A stretch of 64,000 nt of DNA from Uloborus plumipes (lineage: Eukaryota; Arthropoda; Arachnida; Araneae; Uloboridae), in assembly GCA_038373865.1 (NCBI GenBank), contig JAXGGA010002350.1, positions 1-64,000 on the forward strand. The letters run 5' to 3'. Of this stretch, positions 23,101 to 37,800 are shown piece by piece (within the stretch, counting starts at the first letter, position 1; every line of letters starts with the position of its first letter). Under the pieces are notes generated by a model. It ran no database searches. It was not told where the DNA came from and saw only the letters and a program-made list of their open reading frames with translations. Both the position numbers and the translations under genes were made by a program.

Positions 23101-26100
23101 TAAACTTTAATCCAATTTATAGCCCATTACTCCTTAACCAGATCTTTTTAAAGCTTGAGGTGATATCTTGGTATCCCAAGCCTATAGACACTACCTAAAA
23201 ACCTCTCTTGGATTTCTTTCTCTGGCCTCTTTTTGTGTTGGGACTCTGATTTTTCCCTCGATCTGTGGTAAGCGACCTAGCTGATGTGACTAAATAAACC
23301 AAGGAAATGTAAAGGGTTGTGGTGAGAAAGACGATAAGGTGTTAGGGGCTATGGAGGCATAATGGTACTTTTTGCACTGAGAGAAGGTCTGTTTTTTGCT
23401 CATTGAATTTGGGCTTCCATCTTTCTACTTACATAGAAAAGAAGTGTTTACTTTTGACACGTCTGAACCAAATATAATCTTTAAAACTAAGTTTGATTTG
23501 CAGAAAAAAAATATTAAAATTGAATAAAATAAAGCTCAAAAATTTCCGGGTCCTTTCCAACTCTGGGTCTCTCACCATTGGAGAGCCGTGCGGTAGGTAC
23601 ACCATTGAAATTAATGTACTTTATGATTTCTTGCATAATTAGCATTGATGTACTTTAGTGGAAGAAAATGGAATTGCAAAGCAGTTTTTATCATCGTTAA
23701 ACTTTATTTCTTTCTTAATAAATTTATTTTGAATGCTCATTGATTATAACTATGTATCACTTGAACAAGTATTTTTCATTTGTTTTGCAAGTTTACTTTA
23801 CTTGGTGTTTTCCTTTCTTGATTGTCTGTTTTCCCCATAAAAGATGGAAAAAATGAGTTCTGCTTTCTTCTTCTTTTATTATTGACATGGTTGGAAAACA
23901 GTCTGTTGTTTATATCAATCTTTTTTGAAGAAGAAGAAGACGTAGAAACTAAAGATAAAAAGAAATTACAGTTACCTGTGTGTCTTACACATGAGCTTTT
24001 GTAATTATAAAGGGTACTTATGGGCAATTCCATTTTCATATAAAGCTTCAATTCACACGTAAAATTTCCTGCAAAGACTCCAAACATGTTAGATCCTTGT
24101 TGCATTGCATGAATATTATGAAGAACATGGATACTACTTTTAGAAAATGGTTAAATTTTGAAGATTTCCAGAAGCAGTATTTATATGATGTTTTTTTGTC
24201 ACTGTAACAGACGTATCATACAAGATACATCCCTTACAGAGAAAATACAATTATTTAAATCCTTTTTCTGGAAATCTTCAACATTTAACTACATTATATA
24301 GAAGTAAAGGCCATGCTCTTCATAAAGTTCGTGAAAAAAGACAAGGATTTGACATATTTATGTTTTTTGTAAGCTGTTTTGTGTAAAACAGATAGGTTTG
24401 TTACCGTAAAATTGCCCTTATGTAGATCTATCTTCTGAAGTTAAAGCCATACTTAATGCAGTTAATATTTGCAACTGAAGATTAATTATTTTTGTTTAGA
24501 TATACTATAAATGTAATATGTTTGGCTGTGACTATTCATCACCTGTGCAAACTGATGACATTTTGAATATTGAGGAAGTTAGTCAAACAGTGAATGCTTT
24601 TGATTTTGTTGGAAAAAAATTGAGGTAAGTAAAAGTGAGTTTTGAAATTCTGCAATTTATAGAAAAACCGGAGGGGGGGGGGGTTGACCTAAGATTACTT
24701 TTGAGTCATAGAAGTTTTGAGGCAAGTTATCTCACAAACTGCTTTTTTTTAAATTAAAAACGTTTATTATGAAATGTTCACACCTCTAAAGATTCAATTA
24801 ATTTATGTGTGTTTTGATTTAATAATATCAAAATTGGTTGTGCACACACATACTTGGCTATATACCATATAAGAACCTATTTTTTTTTGGAAAAAAGACA
24901 ATTTTTGCTATGAAAATGTCATAATTATAAGTCGAGTAACATTTTATCAGTAAAGCAATTCATTCAGTCACATTTATATTGCAACTTATAATAATAATGA
25001 TTAAATTTCTGTGTTTTAATAATGGTACTTTAAATCTATAGAAGGAATACCACCCAATATGTTATATAGAATTATGTTTCTTATCTACAGGGGTCATAGT
25101 GCTTAAACTCTCCCCAAGTCCCCTTCTAACATTTCCCTCAAATGCTCTGAAACACCATAAACCCTTAAAAACAAGGAAATTGATAAAGACCTTTCTTTGC
25201 CAACCCCATCGAAATTTCAATGACATTCTACAGCATGAATCAGTGTAGGATAAGCACTCTTGAAATACAGAATGTTAGTGTTTAAAAGAACACCATCTAA
25301 ATCTCAGATTGCATATCCTTAATTAAAATGTTTCATTCCTATTCCGTACTACCTGGACTTATTTTGTGTAGAATACAATTTATATCATGGAAATTTTTAA
25401 AGGTAATTGATTAAAGCAAACAGTTTCAGCTCTTTGATTATGAAATTGAGCGTATGAATTTACTAAGTAGGCAAGTTAAAAACATCATAAAGTATTACAA
25501 TATTGTTAAAAGGTATAAGATTGTAAAAAGGTGCCTAGTGTTGAAAAAGTAAATGTTCATAAAATGTAATAAATTTGTTTGATTTATTTCAGATTTTAAA
25601 AGTAAAAGATAATCCTAATTGAAAGAGCTCTTTTTTTTTCTTGATGTATACTTCTACTAATCCTGATGTCTTAAGTTTTAAATGAGATTTGAATTAATCA
25701 TTTGCATTAAAATTTGTTATATTTTTGAAACTATTATTAATAAAATGGTCATGTTACTGCCATAAAAATTTCTTGACATATGTTTTATTATATATTCTTT
25801 AAAATAGCATGATTTTTTAATAACTGTAGCTCAGGTAATGTCTTTAATCTCTGAAGTCTGTTTGAAGAAAATGAAATCTGATTTAAAATTTTAAAGAAAT
25901 GACTTTTTTTTATTTAAAAATAAAATTAAAAAAAATACTAACACTGTTGCAAATTATCATGATTACTTTTATTTTATCAAGTGTTTTTGAAATCTTTCAG
26001 TGATAAAAGGTTTATAAAAAGTTTTGTTAAATAATTGTATTTTTTAATTGCAGTTGGCATTTTCGTGTTGGAGAGCTAGCAATAAATGCTGGAAATTCAG

Positions 26101-29100
26101 GAAAAATATCAAGTGATGATTTAAGTTGGCCGTCACAAAGTAGTACCTTTTTAATTGGCAGTGATCATGAACCTTCAGATGTAATAAAAAGCATTAAAAT
26201 ATCACTCCATAGTGGATTGGTTGCAATGGTCAATAAAAAAGTCAAGGTTTCTTGGATGTATCAGGTATGTTCATCTGTTTCAGTATGTGCAAATCTGTAA
26301 ATAATAATTTCATTATTTAAACCAAGTGACTTCTCAGTTATGTTATGGATCCTAGGGTTGCAAGAAGAAGGCATAAAAGTGATAGAAATTAAAAATGTTG
26401 TCTAAACCCCTTTTTGACAGCAGCTCATGGAAGATAGCACTTACCCAGGACGACAACTGCTATACACGGACTGCTTACAGGGCACGTTTTTCTCTCACTA
26501 AGTCTAATGTATGCGTTGCATAATAATAGATAAAATGTACACCTTACGTTGAAATTAAACCAATTTTAAATGTAATGAAACATATCATAATTTGAATCCT
26601 ACCAAAACAAATTAATTGAAATAATTGGTATTTAACGATAAAAAATATAAACCAAACACTAAATGTTAATAAAAAATGTAAAACCACATTAAAAATATTT
26701 GCTCTTAACGTTTAAAAATATTTTAATAATTAATATTTCAAAGCTGTAGAAAAAATCTCAAAGCAAGATCGATGCAGAGACTCACATTGCACATTTTTAC
26801 GTTCATAGGCAGTGTCACTTCTTTTATTTGTTTTTGAACAAACTACGCATCTCATTCTGAGTTTTTTGCTTTTCTTATTTCAGGGCACAATTTTGGAAAG
26901 TTAATACTGTATGAAGAACTCCAATAATTTATGGTTGTTTCAGTGTCACTATCATAAAAATCCATAAATGGATCATTCGTTATGTTAGATCAAAAAGATA
27001 ATGCAGTTTTTCAGCCATGTCTACTCAAATGAATCTAAAAGTAAAAACTATACTATGCTAAATGAATCTAAAGTTAAAAACTGTGCTATGCTAAATGAAT
27101 CTAAATGTAAAAACATATCTCCTATGAAATCTTGTCCTGAAATAGAACCGAAATTAGAAACAACCACTTCAAAATGACTACCTACTTCTCTTTTCATTCT
27201 CTAGCACGTGTTTATATTCACAAAGCTCCAGTAAATCACAAACACTTTACAGACCCCAATCTGACGTCAGAGAGAGAGAGAGAAATACAAATGTAAGAGT
27301 GCAATCTTTTGAATGTAACATGGTTTAGTAACACCATTTGATAGTAAATATTTTGTTCCAAACAGACGACGCAAATGCACAACAATCGTTCCACTGTGTG
27401 GGACTCCCTGTAACCCAAGAATGCATCATTTGGCTCTGAACAGCATCTAGCAATAGTGCATATTTGTGCCATTCCTTTTAAATGGGTTAAAACCTAATAT
27501 TAGGCACAACATGTTTCAGGGTATTACTTTATAGGTTTTAAGTTATTCATATGATGTACTAGAAAAGCAATGTATAAATGAAGGTGAGAATGAAACTTAA
27601 TAAATAAATTAATAAGTTAAAATAATAACTAATAAACTTAATCCTTTTGAAAATATGTTGCTAATGTTCTGTATACTTTTAAGAACTATCAATTATTGGG
27701 TATTATTTTAATAATCTCATCTGCTTTTCAGACTCTTTGTCCTATCCTAGATGTTTGGTATGTATCAAGGAAAAATATATACCTTATGGATCCCTTTGAT
27801 AAAGATACTGAATTCTTTCCAAATGGAGATTTTGATGCTTTATCCTCATCTCGCTTATTTTTAGGTAAAGGCTCTCATTAATAGCAATTATTTTTCTTTA
27901 TCCATTCATCTCCATACTAAAGATGAACAAATTATATTTTCCTAACTGCTGTCAACATAGTGAGTCTGTCAATGTAAATAAAGTTTTTAAAATGCTTAAA
28001 AAATCAGAGCAGTATGTTCAAAGATTATCATTAAAATTCTGCATGAATTAAATTTTTTTAACATAATTAAAATATTTATGCAATGGAAAATATACTTTCA
28101 CATTCAAAATTTCTTAAAAGCATGTGCATAATGCTTTACGAAAAACTTTTAAAATTTTGTTTTAAGTAACCCAATTAGTATATATTAAGCCTCCGAGTAA
28201 CTGCATGAAGTTTTCATGATGAAATCGCTAAATGTTTTACTTCATAGTATTTTGCTATTGTTTTCTTTCATGCCTATTTTGTTTTTACATTCTGCTATGA
28301 TGCTGGTAAATATTTAAAAAAACTCCTTTTTTTAGGAACTTATAAAAGACAGTATTTTGTTAAAAAATCGAGAGAACCGGTATTAAAATCGCAGTACAGT
28401 ACAGAACTTTCTACTAAAATTTTGCATCGGACTGATATTATGATTGGTAAGCATCATTGTAATTTTTACCTCTTTAAATGTTCTTTTTTTATTGGTTGCA
28501 ATATATAAAGTGTTTGTTGATCATTATCTATAAAGTAATACAGAGTTTATTATGTTAAACTTAATACTGCTGTGGATTTCTTGTGAACTTTCTGTTTTGG
28601 GTAATTTATAGGTATGGGGGGGGGGGGTCCATAAAAAAGTAAGAGGAAAGCAACTCTGTTATATCATTAGGCCTGGTACTCAGGAATGATGTTTCATGCT
28701 CCCCGATGGAAAAACGACCTTACTATTCTGCTTGAGGGGTGCAGTGTTTTTGCCTCAAGAAGGAAAAGCAATTTGAAAGAGAAATTACTAAAAATTATTT
28801 AGAAGTACATGAGAACACTAATCTATTAATATGATTAACTCCTTTCAATCAAAAATTCTTTGCCTTTCATCTAAAAAAAAGCCTGTACAAGAATATAATT
28901 TTAATAAGCTAATATTACAGTATATAGATTATGAAATGAGAAAACAAAATCCTCTTGCTTATATACAATTTAATTTTTAAAGTTTAAAAAATGTATCATT
29001 AATTTTTATATAAGCTATGTTGTTTTCTAGAAATATTTGAATGCTAATTTATTTTGATTTATCAAAGTAACACAGAATCTTACATTATATCAAACTTGTA

Positions 29101-31783
29101 ATAGGCGATAAATTACGAAAAGTGTAAGTAAAAAAGTGGTTAGGCACTACATTATATCAGTTAATAAACATAACAGTCCTATTGAACATGTACATTAAAT
29201 ATTTACAATCCTATTAAATGCACTACAACTTCACAAATATAAATTACGTTTCTAATGTATAGCAAAAAATTAAAAAAAAAAAGTTTTCAGAAAAGATCAA
29301 ATAATCATTCAATGATAAACAGTTATTGTCTTAAGATTTTTTTGAATGACAACTTAGTTAGATTAATTAAAGTTAAAAAAGCAGTTGGAATTTTATATTA
29401 AAAGCAAGAATTTGAAAGACTGTCATGCCTGTGATTCATGCCATTTGAGGTGTTCTCCAACCAATTACCAGATGTGACTTATCTTATTGAAAGACTAAAT
29501 CTAGAACATTTCATTGCAGAATTGAGTTGTTCATTTTTATGGGCCCATAAAAGTTCATGTGCGGCATCAAAAACGAAGCATACTTTTAAGACATAGAATT
29601 AAGGCAGGAATTCAAGTGAAATACGGACTATCGCAACTCAACAATGCAATCGCAAATTCCCAAATTTGGATACGTTGCAATCGCTACGAGATGCGATTCT
29701 AATGTAATCCGACTTCCAGTAGCGATTGCAATTTGAGATCGCCTCGAAGCGATTGCAATGGTGTTTCACTTGAATTCGGCCCTTAGACATAGAACAACTG
29801 TTTCCAAAAACAGTTTGACTTCAAATTATTTTTATATATGAAGTGTAGAAGATTCAAACTTTATGTAATGATGAATAAATTTGTAGCAAGTAATTGCTGC
29901 AAGATCAATGAAGATTACAAAAAAGTGGCATTTTCGACGTTTTTGAGCCCTTTTTAGGTATAAAAACAGCTTGCATCGTTCAGTTGCATGGTAACAGTAA
30001 CATTGTTTGAAAGGCAAGTACAGTAAACTCCCGATTATCCGAGGAATTGGGTGCTACGATAACCGTAGATAAGACAAAAAATTAGTAAAAACGATACTAG
30101 AATATGCAATATCTAAAAAAAAAAAAAACAACACATACATTTAAATTATTCCTAAAAATGATAATAATAAATATAAAAAAAGTCTTTAAAATTAAAACGA
30201 CCAAAAATGTGTTCGTATTTTTCTGCTATCAGTGAATCATCACTAAAAAAAGAAAAGAAAAGTATGAAATGGATAATCTAAACACGGATGTCACTGAATG
30301 TGCTTTTGGTTACATTTTTCTTGCAATGACAAATGTATGGAAAATATGGAAAAATATGGAAATCCAAACATGGAAAATATCATATTTTACCAATATTCAG
30401 ACTGTTGTAACTTCTTGTTTCCAGGACATATTAAAATAATTTTTTCACCATTATTATACTATATTATTTGTCTTATCAAAACAGTAACATCCGTTGAGGC
30501 GAGATGCTTTAAAAGTATTTGAATTTTGTTTAACTTAACCTTCTTATGTCAGGGATTTTTACTGCTTGATACTACTTGCCTAAATTACTGCTATTTTAAT
30601 CACATAGTTTTAAATGTAAAGTGATATTTTAGTGTTCTGTGATACATGTATGATATTTTTGATTTACCCTTTAATTTTACGTTTGACATTAATAACATTT
30701 TTGGGCAAGTCCATGTCAGTTCAATAAAAAAAGTAAGTTTTTGACTTCATCATTTCTGAATTAAAAAAAAAATATTATGAAGAACTTATTTTACAAGATC
30801 AGTAATTTTGCTAATTTTTAGATTTCTAGTTTGAAAATTGTCCAAAAATACAGGGCTGTAAAAAAACTCAAAATTTTCAAAAAAAAAAAAAATTGAAAAG
30901 TTACTTACAAATGATTGTAACTTCTCTCCTAATTATAGTAGAATAAATTTTATGCTTATTTTGTTTACAAAACCCATTTCATTACATTGTTATTGGTATG
31001 TATATGAAAAACAGCAGTCAAGTGATGTTTTGAAAAATGTACAGAATTGTGCATAAGGTTCATACTTGTACAGCATCCATTTCAATAACACTTCTCAAAC
31101 AGCAAAGCCTTTTAAATGGACTGCATTACTTTATTTACCAAATTTACTGATATAATTCTCTTAATAAGAGGTGTATTTTTTTGGTTTAGTAATTATAAAT
31201 TGCTTTCTTCTGCATTTTTATTTCCTACAGAAAGTAAAATGCTTTTTTTTTTTCTAAATGTTTATGTTTTCTTTCTTCCTCTCTTTTTACATATCATATG
31301 TTATGCAATACAATATAAATTTGCTTCAAAAATACAGGGCTGTAAAACGCAAAATTTTCAAAAAAAAAAAAAAAATGAAAATTTTGCGTTTTTTTACAGC
31401 TCTGTAAAACAGGCTTACAGATAAGTGAAGTAAAAGTTTTCCTCTCTTTTTTTGTGGGGACACATGTACAGACAAATATGAAAAAAATATATTAGCTTGC
31501 AAGTTTTATAACCAAATGCTTCACTCTTTCTTTATCTGCTATAATATTTAGAACAAATTTGTAAATTGTTCATTCTGAAAAAGTTAAGTTATCTTAACTA
31601 TACCACATTGTTTCGAAATCATCTTACTGAAAAATGTGAAGTGGCACAAAAATTGACCTGAATGGCTGAAGTTTTGTTGATTGTTTTTCTAAATATGTAA
31701 TTTTAAGCAATTTTTCTTCACATTTTTAACAAAAAATGTTATGAATTGAAAGTTATATATTATATATTATTTATATATAATAG

Positions 31784-31822
<39 letters not shown>

Positions 31823-34800
31823 GTCCACTCCAATCGTGGACCAATAGCTAATTTCTAAACCGTTAAAGATACGCATATAGTTTATTTAGGAAAAAATCTC
31901 CAAATTACGAAAGGAATTTTGGGTCTATTCAATGTTTTTCAAAAAATCAAATTTTGAAAGAGTTACGAAATTTAAATTTTTATACAGCCCCCCAGTCCTA
32001 TCAATCATATTTACTAAAACATTCTTGACACTGTAACATTTAAAACTAAAAAAAAATCACTGTTCTACCACAAAAATTGACCGAGTTATGACGTTTTGAA
32101 AAATCAAGATTTTGAAGGATTGTGCATATGGTCCCTTAAGCGATCTCTCGATGACGTCATGAAATAATACAAAATCTTGATTTTTCAAAACGTCATAACT
32201 CGGTCAATTTTTATGGTAGAACAGTGATTTTTTTTTAGTTTTAAACGTTACAGTGTCAAGAATGTTTTACTAAATATGATTGATAGGACTGGAGGGCTCT
32301 ATAAAAATTTTAATTTCATAACTCTTTCAAAATTTGATTTTTTGAAAAACATTGAATAGACCCGAAATTCCTTTCGTAATTTGGAGATTTTTTCCTAAAT
32401 AAACTATATGCTTATCTCTAACGGTTTAGAAATTAGCTATTGGTCCACGATTGGAGTGGACACCCTGTATATATATATGGTGGAAACTAATTTCATTTAT
32501 CTATATTCTAGCCATGAGAGAAGCATATATGCCTTACTGGAATTTTACAAATTCTTCAATGTGTTTTGGTGGTGAGACTTTTTCCCTACATTTGTGAGCA
32601 ACTCAGTATTAGTATTATTCTCTTAATTTTTGTAAAGTTTGCTGAATTTCAGTATTCCACTGAAAATCATAGAAATGTTTTTTCAGATGAAAGGATAAAG
32701 TTATGTCCATCAAAAGTATTGGCAAATTGTTAAAATGTAAGAGTAATGAAACTTTGCTAAAAAAAATATAATCAACTCATGTATTATTTCAGAAAATTTT
32801 AGTCACCATTTAAATATATAGTAAGGAATAATCGTGGGATTTAAGGTTATATCTTTGGACTTTCTAATTGACCTATTAAACAGTGTGGCCTCATAATCAA
32901 TCCATATGCATTTGTTAGTAAGTAAGCTTGTGCATAAAAATATAGTCCTTTAATTTCTTACATTCAAAATTATCAGTTTATTGGGTGCAATTATTGAAAT
33001 TGAATCAGTTAAAATAAAGGAGTCAATATGAAATTATAAAATTAAATTTTTTGGTAAAATATAAAGTTGAATAGAGGCATGCTCGAGCAAAATACTGATG
33101 TGCAACTTAGCTTACATAACCCATTTGCATCATACAGAAAGTAAAAAAGTTTTTCTTATCAGCCCCCCACCCCTTTTTTGCCCAAAATTTAGTTAAAGAA
33201 TAAGTACATATGTGTGCTCTCGTGATACTTATCAGGCAAAATGTGCATGCTTATGATCATATGATGCAAATGTGTTAAAATAATTCATAGAACTTTAGTG
33301 TTGCAATTTTTCCTCAATTATAGGGTCATTCCATAGAAATGTCAACCTCAGCCTAAAAAATAAAAGTACCTTAAAGACTAAACTGTGACCTATCATTTTA
33401 TTCAACATACTTTCTAGTATATGAATCTAGCAAAAATTTTGAAAAATCCTTTTTGATGTTTATGTTGGAGTTCTGTAAGTACATGGCTGCAGAAAAGTCT
33501 TAGTAAACGCTAAAAACATTGGTCATTGTTTTCGTGCATAATGTTAGAATTTCTGTGAATTTTAGAAGAACTGCATTTCTTATGAAAGTTTGGAGTTATA
33601 TCTGATTGAATTAACAGCTTTTTTCATTCAGTTTATAAGATAAGCATTTTAATTATCTTCATTTTTTCACTTTCTTATTTTATGTTACGTTAGTCACAAA
33701 AATGCAATGTTTTCTATTTTAAAACTGAACTAAAAATAATTAAATACCATAGCTGTTTATTTTCTTATGTCTGCATCATATCTACTTGAAAATCCTAAAA
33801 TATTTATTTTAGATATATTTAATAGAAAAATATTAGTGTGACTAACGTAACATTTTAGGTGTGTGACTAACGTAACAGTTTGAGTATGCCTATCGTAACA
33901 GTTTGAATGTTACTATGGTAAAAATTAAAAAAAGATTAATGTAGCTTAAAGCTTAACTATTTTAGTGTTTATTTAAATTTCTAGTTAAGAGTAAAAAAAT
34001 ATATCAAATTAATTTGAAATATTTGAGGCAAAATAGCTCCTTTGACTGCTTCAGAACGGAAAAGAAGAAGTCGGGCGAATCAGAGCCTCTATAAAATTCA
34101 GATGAAAGAGAAATGTCAAAAACATTGATGGCGTTCTTTACGAAAAAACACAATTTCGGGTATGAAGTTGAAAGAGGAAGAAATAGAAGCCTCAAAATAA
34201 TTAATAAGTAAGATGGTTGCAAAGAAACAAACTATTTCCTCCATATCAGCAGAATCTCCTTTTCTCACGAGGCAAGCACTGGAAAAGGCAACGAAGAAAT
34301 ATAGAAAAAAGCTTTAGCCAACAGTCCCCGAAAGAAAGTTATATCTATCCAAAAGCTGGCATCAGGTATAGCAGTTAATATAAGAAATCCTAAATCCCAT
34401 AGACACTCGTTAAGTTTGTCGGATAATACAAAACAATAAGGTATCTAATTTTATAATAATGTGATAATTTCGCGATTTTTTTTCCCACAAGAAAGATGTT
34501 AAATCTGTAAAGAACTTTGTTGCCAACAAGAGAAAGAAGCTACAAAAGGGTTTGCCTATGTATAACTTAGAAGAAATATATCAATTTTAATAAAAAAATT
34601 AATAAGAATTAAGAAACTGGTTTTGAAAAAAATTGCGAGTTAACTCTAGGAAGTTCCAGCATTGGGCTAAAAGATCAAAGATGAGAGAAACAGGTCAAAG
34701 ATTTGAATGGCCCAAACCTGATAATATTCAGTTTGCAAAAGCTAAATTTTCTTTACAGACTCAATTAAGTTAAAAGGAAGCCTTCAATTTGCAATTTCTT

Positions 34801-37800
34801 ACCCCAAAATAAAAAAATTAAAAAATACATAAAATAAAAAAAAATAAATAAATATATAAATAAATAAAAATATGCAACATAATAAGTTTGAAAAAAGGAA
34901 AAATTAATGTAATTATCAATAATATTAGCCATAATAAATTGTATTTAAGAAATCTATTGTTTGTTATTCGATGGTTACGTTAGTCATGTTACGTTAGTCA
35001 CACACCATTTTCAGCAAAAGTGACACTTAAGACTAAAAAAATTCAAAATTTAATAAATGTAATATATATTTTTAAAAGCTAACATTCCATATTTTTCAAA
35101 TATATCAGCCAATTTTTAACACTTGCGTAAATTTCAGAAATTTTTGCCTCATAACATGAACATTATTTTTCAAGGTTGCAAAAATGTTACGTTAGTCACA
35201 CTGCAATTTTGGTTGAAAAAATATCTGTTGTCAGTAATTTTATTTTAAATTTTTAGCCGAAATAATATATGTGCACCATCTACATTGCAAATCCACCAAC
35301 ACAGCGAAAAATTATTTTTTATCCTCCAAGTTGCAGGTAAAATGAGTTATAAAATCAGCTCTGAATGTTACGTTAGTCACGATGGAATGACCCTTTAGTA
35401 TTTATTAAGTTTTAGGCTATCTAAAAAAAATTCAGATCTCCTGTGGCTCGTAAAAATGTCTTATAACATTTATGCTCTAGGTGCTTTTACTTGTGTCATC
35501 ACTTCACTTTTTAGTACCATTTTCTGCACTTGATATTATGTCAAGATAGAATAATAGAAGAAATAACTTTTAGGAAAAAAAAAAAATCGTGAATCACAGA
35601 AGACTCTTGTAGTTGAACCTGTGAGGCTCTACAATCTCCCAAAAGTGACCTAATAAGCAATTATGTTATTTAAGACCTGACCTTATATTGAATGATTCAT
35701 AACATAGCATTCCTATTGAATAAGCTCGTACTTAAGAAAAGTGATCTTAAATGCAATAACTTCATTTACAAGTGTAGTAGAATATGGGTCATTCTCAGAA
35801 AAATAGTACAAATCATGCATAACATTTTCGAATTTTGTTTATCTATTTAAATTATTAAGGCAAACTGATCAATTTCCTCCATTTATTTGCGCTTTTATTA
35901 TAGAGTATCAGTGATTTGTGCATGAGTAGTTTTTATGAAATGTTTGAAAAATATTTTTACCCCTTCATGTAACAGATTAGACTAATAACAAAGTTAGCAA
36001 ATAAGTCTTCAAAAAAATCCCCCTAATCATGTAACACTTAAAGAAATACATAAAGTGAAATAATGATTCTAAAACTGATTATGTCTACAATTTTGAGGTT
36101 TAAAAAATATAAATAAGACTGAAATCTTTCATACAAATGTAGCAGTGGATATTCAACAATTAAAGTTAACCATCAGAACAAAAGCATGATTTGTTTATTG
36201 ACCATAGAATACAAAGTGGCTATCCAAGAAAAGTACACTGCTTAGGCTTCTTTAAGATATTACCAGATTTAAGAAATAGTTTGTTTCAATTTCAGAATGG
36301 CTGTAACAGAGTGGACAAATGAATTTTTAGAAATGCTGGGACATTTTTTGCCCGATACATATACATATGCAATTCATTGGCATGTGTGTGTATCTAGTTT
36401 CTAAATAAATACTCTGATAAAATAATATTATTTTTTTGATGATGGCTTATAAATTTTTTTTATACACATTCTTTTCAATTGTTTCTATGTTTTCAGATCC
36501 TGATACTGTTCCTGCAATTTTTACTGGAAGTGTAGAAAATGTTATTGCTTCTGACGACTTTTCTAATGGTAAGAAATTTTCTTGTTTTTAGTTATTTTAA
36601 AATTAGTATTATTGGCTGGAATTAAACTAATGCATTTTCAAAAATTGATTGAATAAATTCTGAAAATGAATACAGTTTTCTAAATTTCTGATCAGGCTGC
36701 TTTATCTCTTATCTTGTCTGAATTTGAGGACTAATTTCGTGCTAGATACTGTTTTGAGTAAAACTTATGCTGTAGTTCTTGCATTGAGTAAAAGACTTAC
36801 TTATCAAAAGAACGCTTTATTTGTTAGCTGTCCTACTTACATACCACACAGCCAGGCCCGTCATTTACAGTTTTTCCGGGGGGGGGGGGGATTTTCAAGA
36901 CACTAAATTTTGTAAAAAAATGTAGGAGACTATTTTAGAAACAATTTTCTGCATCAGGTGATTTATTTCGAGACAGTTTTTCATATAATATGTAACTACA
37001 GCAGTTGTTTTCAGTTTTGTTACGTTGTGGCAGCTTTGAAACTTACGGCATCATTGGAAAAGAAGGGATTTATTTGAAACAATCAGAAAAATAACTCCCT
37101 GTATTTCACTTTCCTAAGCAATTGATCACCAATGTGCTTTTCTGCAATCTATATTGCTTTTCTTTGGATATCTGTTTTAGTTTTCTCTCCCACAAAAATT
37201 CCTTGTTCTGTTTGTGATGAGTGTTTTGTAATTTGTCAGTCGTTGTGAGGGGTTTCGATTATATCTCTTTTAGCGTATTTTTAACATTGAGTAGACAGGG
37301 GGTAAATTAATCATCAATGAAGGTTTCGCCCATAGAAGTTTCACAGTTCATTGAAAAATGACAGTAGATTCAAAGCTTTATCGAAAATGCCCACAGGCTC
37401 TGTAAATATGTTTTTGCTAAAAGAATCTAATAGCTGAGTTTTTTAAAAAGTGCATTTAAATGTTGCTGTGCTGTTCAATATTTTCTGAAAAATAAATCTT
37501 TGGAATAGCATCAGTTAATAGTTCGTAATTTTAGCCTTTGAGTGTCAAAGCTGTATAGATTCTATATGATGTAAATTATTTATTTTAATTGAGCTAGATT
37601 CAATCACAAACGTTATTCATGTGTTTTATGAGTGAGCCCCAAAATTGCAATTCTATTTTATAATTTATCATTCGTTAAATTAAAAAAAAAAAAGGTAGGC
37701 TGCTATAAGCTGAGAACATTCACCATCTTTAAAACTTTGTGAAAAGTGTAAATCACATCTTAATGATGATGACAATTCTTGTGAAATGACCCTAACAAAA

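Larger units (their letters stand above)
11400..24499. other. EIF2AK3: PERK intron 3 (13.1 kb)
   Basis: The longest intron in the window. It contains repeat L copy A (12264-15747), a pogo-like element (15894-20665) with an internal Tc1-like transposon, and a foldback element (20671-22235). The stretches 11400-12255 and 22240-24499 are AT-rich and without recognisable features, apart from a short GAAGAAGAAGAAGA tract near 23928. Confidence 0.7.
26265..27731. other. EIF2AK3: PERK intron 5
   Basis: 1.47-kb intron, largely occupied by a deleted piggyBac-like element (about 26407-27486). The remaining parts are AT-rich and featureless. Confidence 0.7.
28447..36496. other. EIF2AK3: PERK intron 7 (8.05 kb)
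   Basis: Contains a MITE with a 10-bp duplication (29589-29794), two copies of a short CAGGGCTGTAAAA hairpin family (30850-30900 and 31336-31401), a (TA)n tract joined to a 651-bp palindrome (31776-32467), and an element with repeated TTACGTTAGTCA motifs (33323-35393). The stretches 28447-29580, 29800-30840, 32470-33320 and 35400-36496 are AT-rich with nothing recognised. Confidence 0.7.

Noticed and set aside
27000..27175. Open frame of about 58 codons on the + strand with a repeated LNESK-like unit
   Set aside because: It lies inside the deleted piggyBac-like element, and the repetition comes from a 33-bp DNA triplicate. There is no splice context or homology, so it is unlikely to be a gene.
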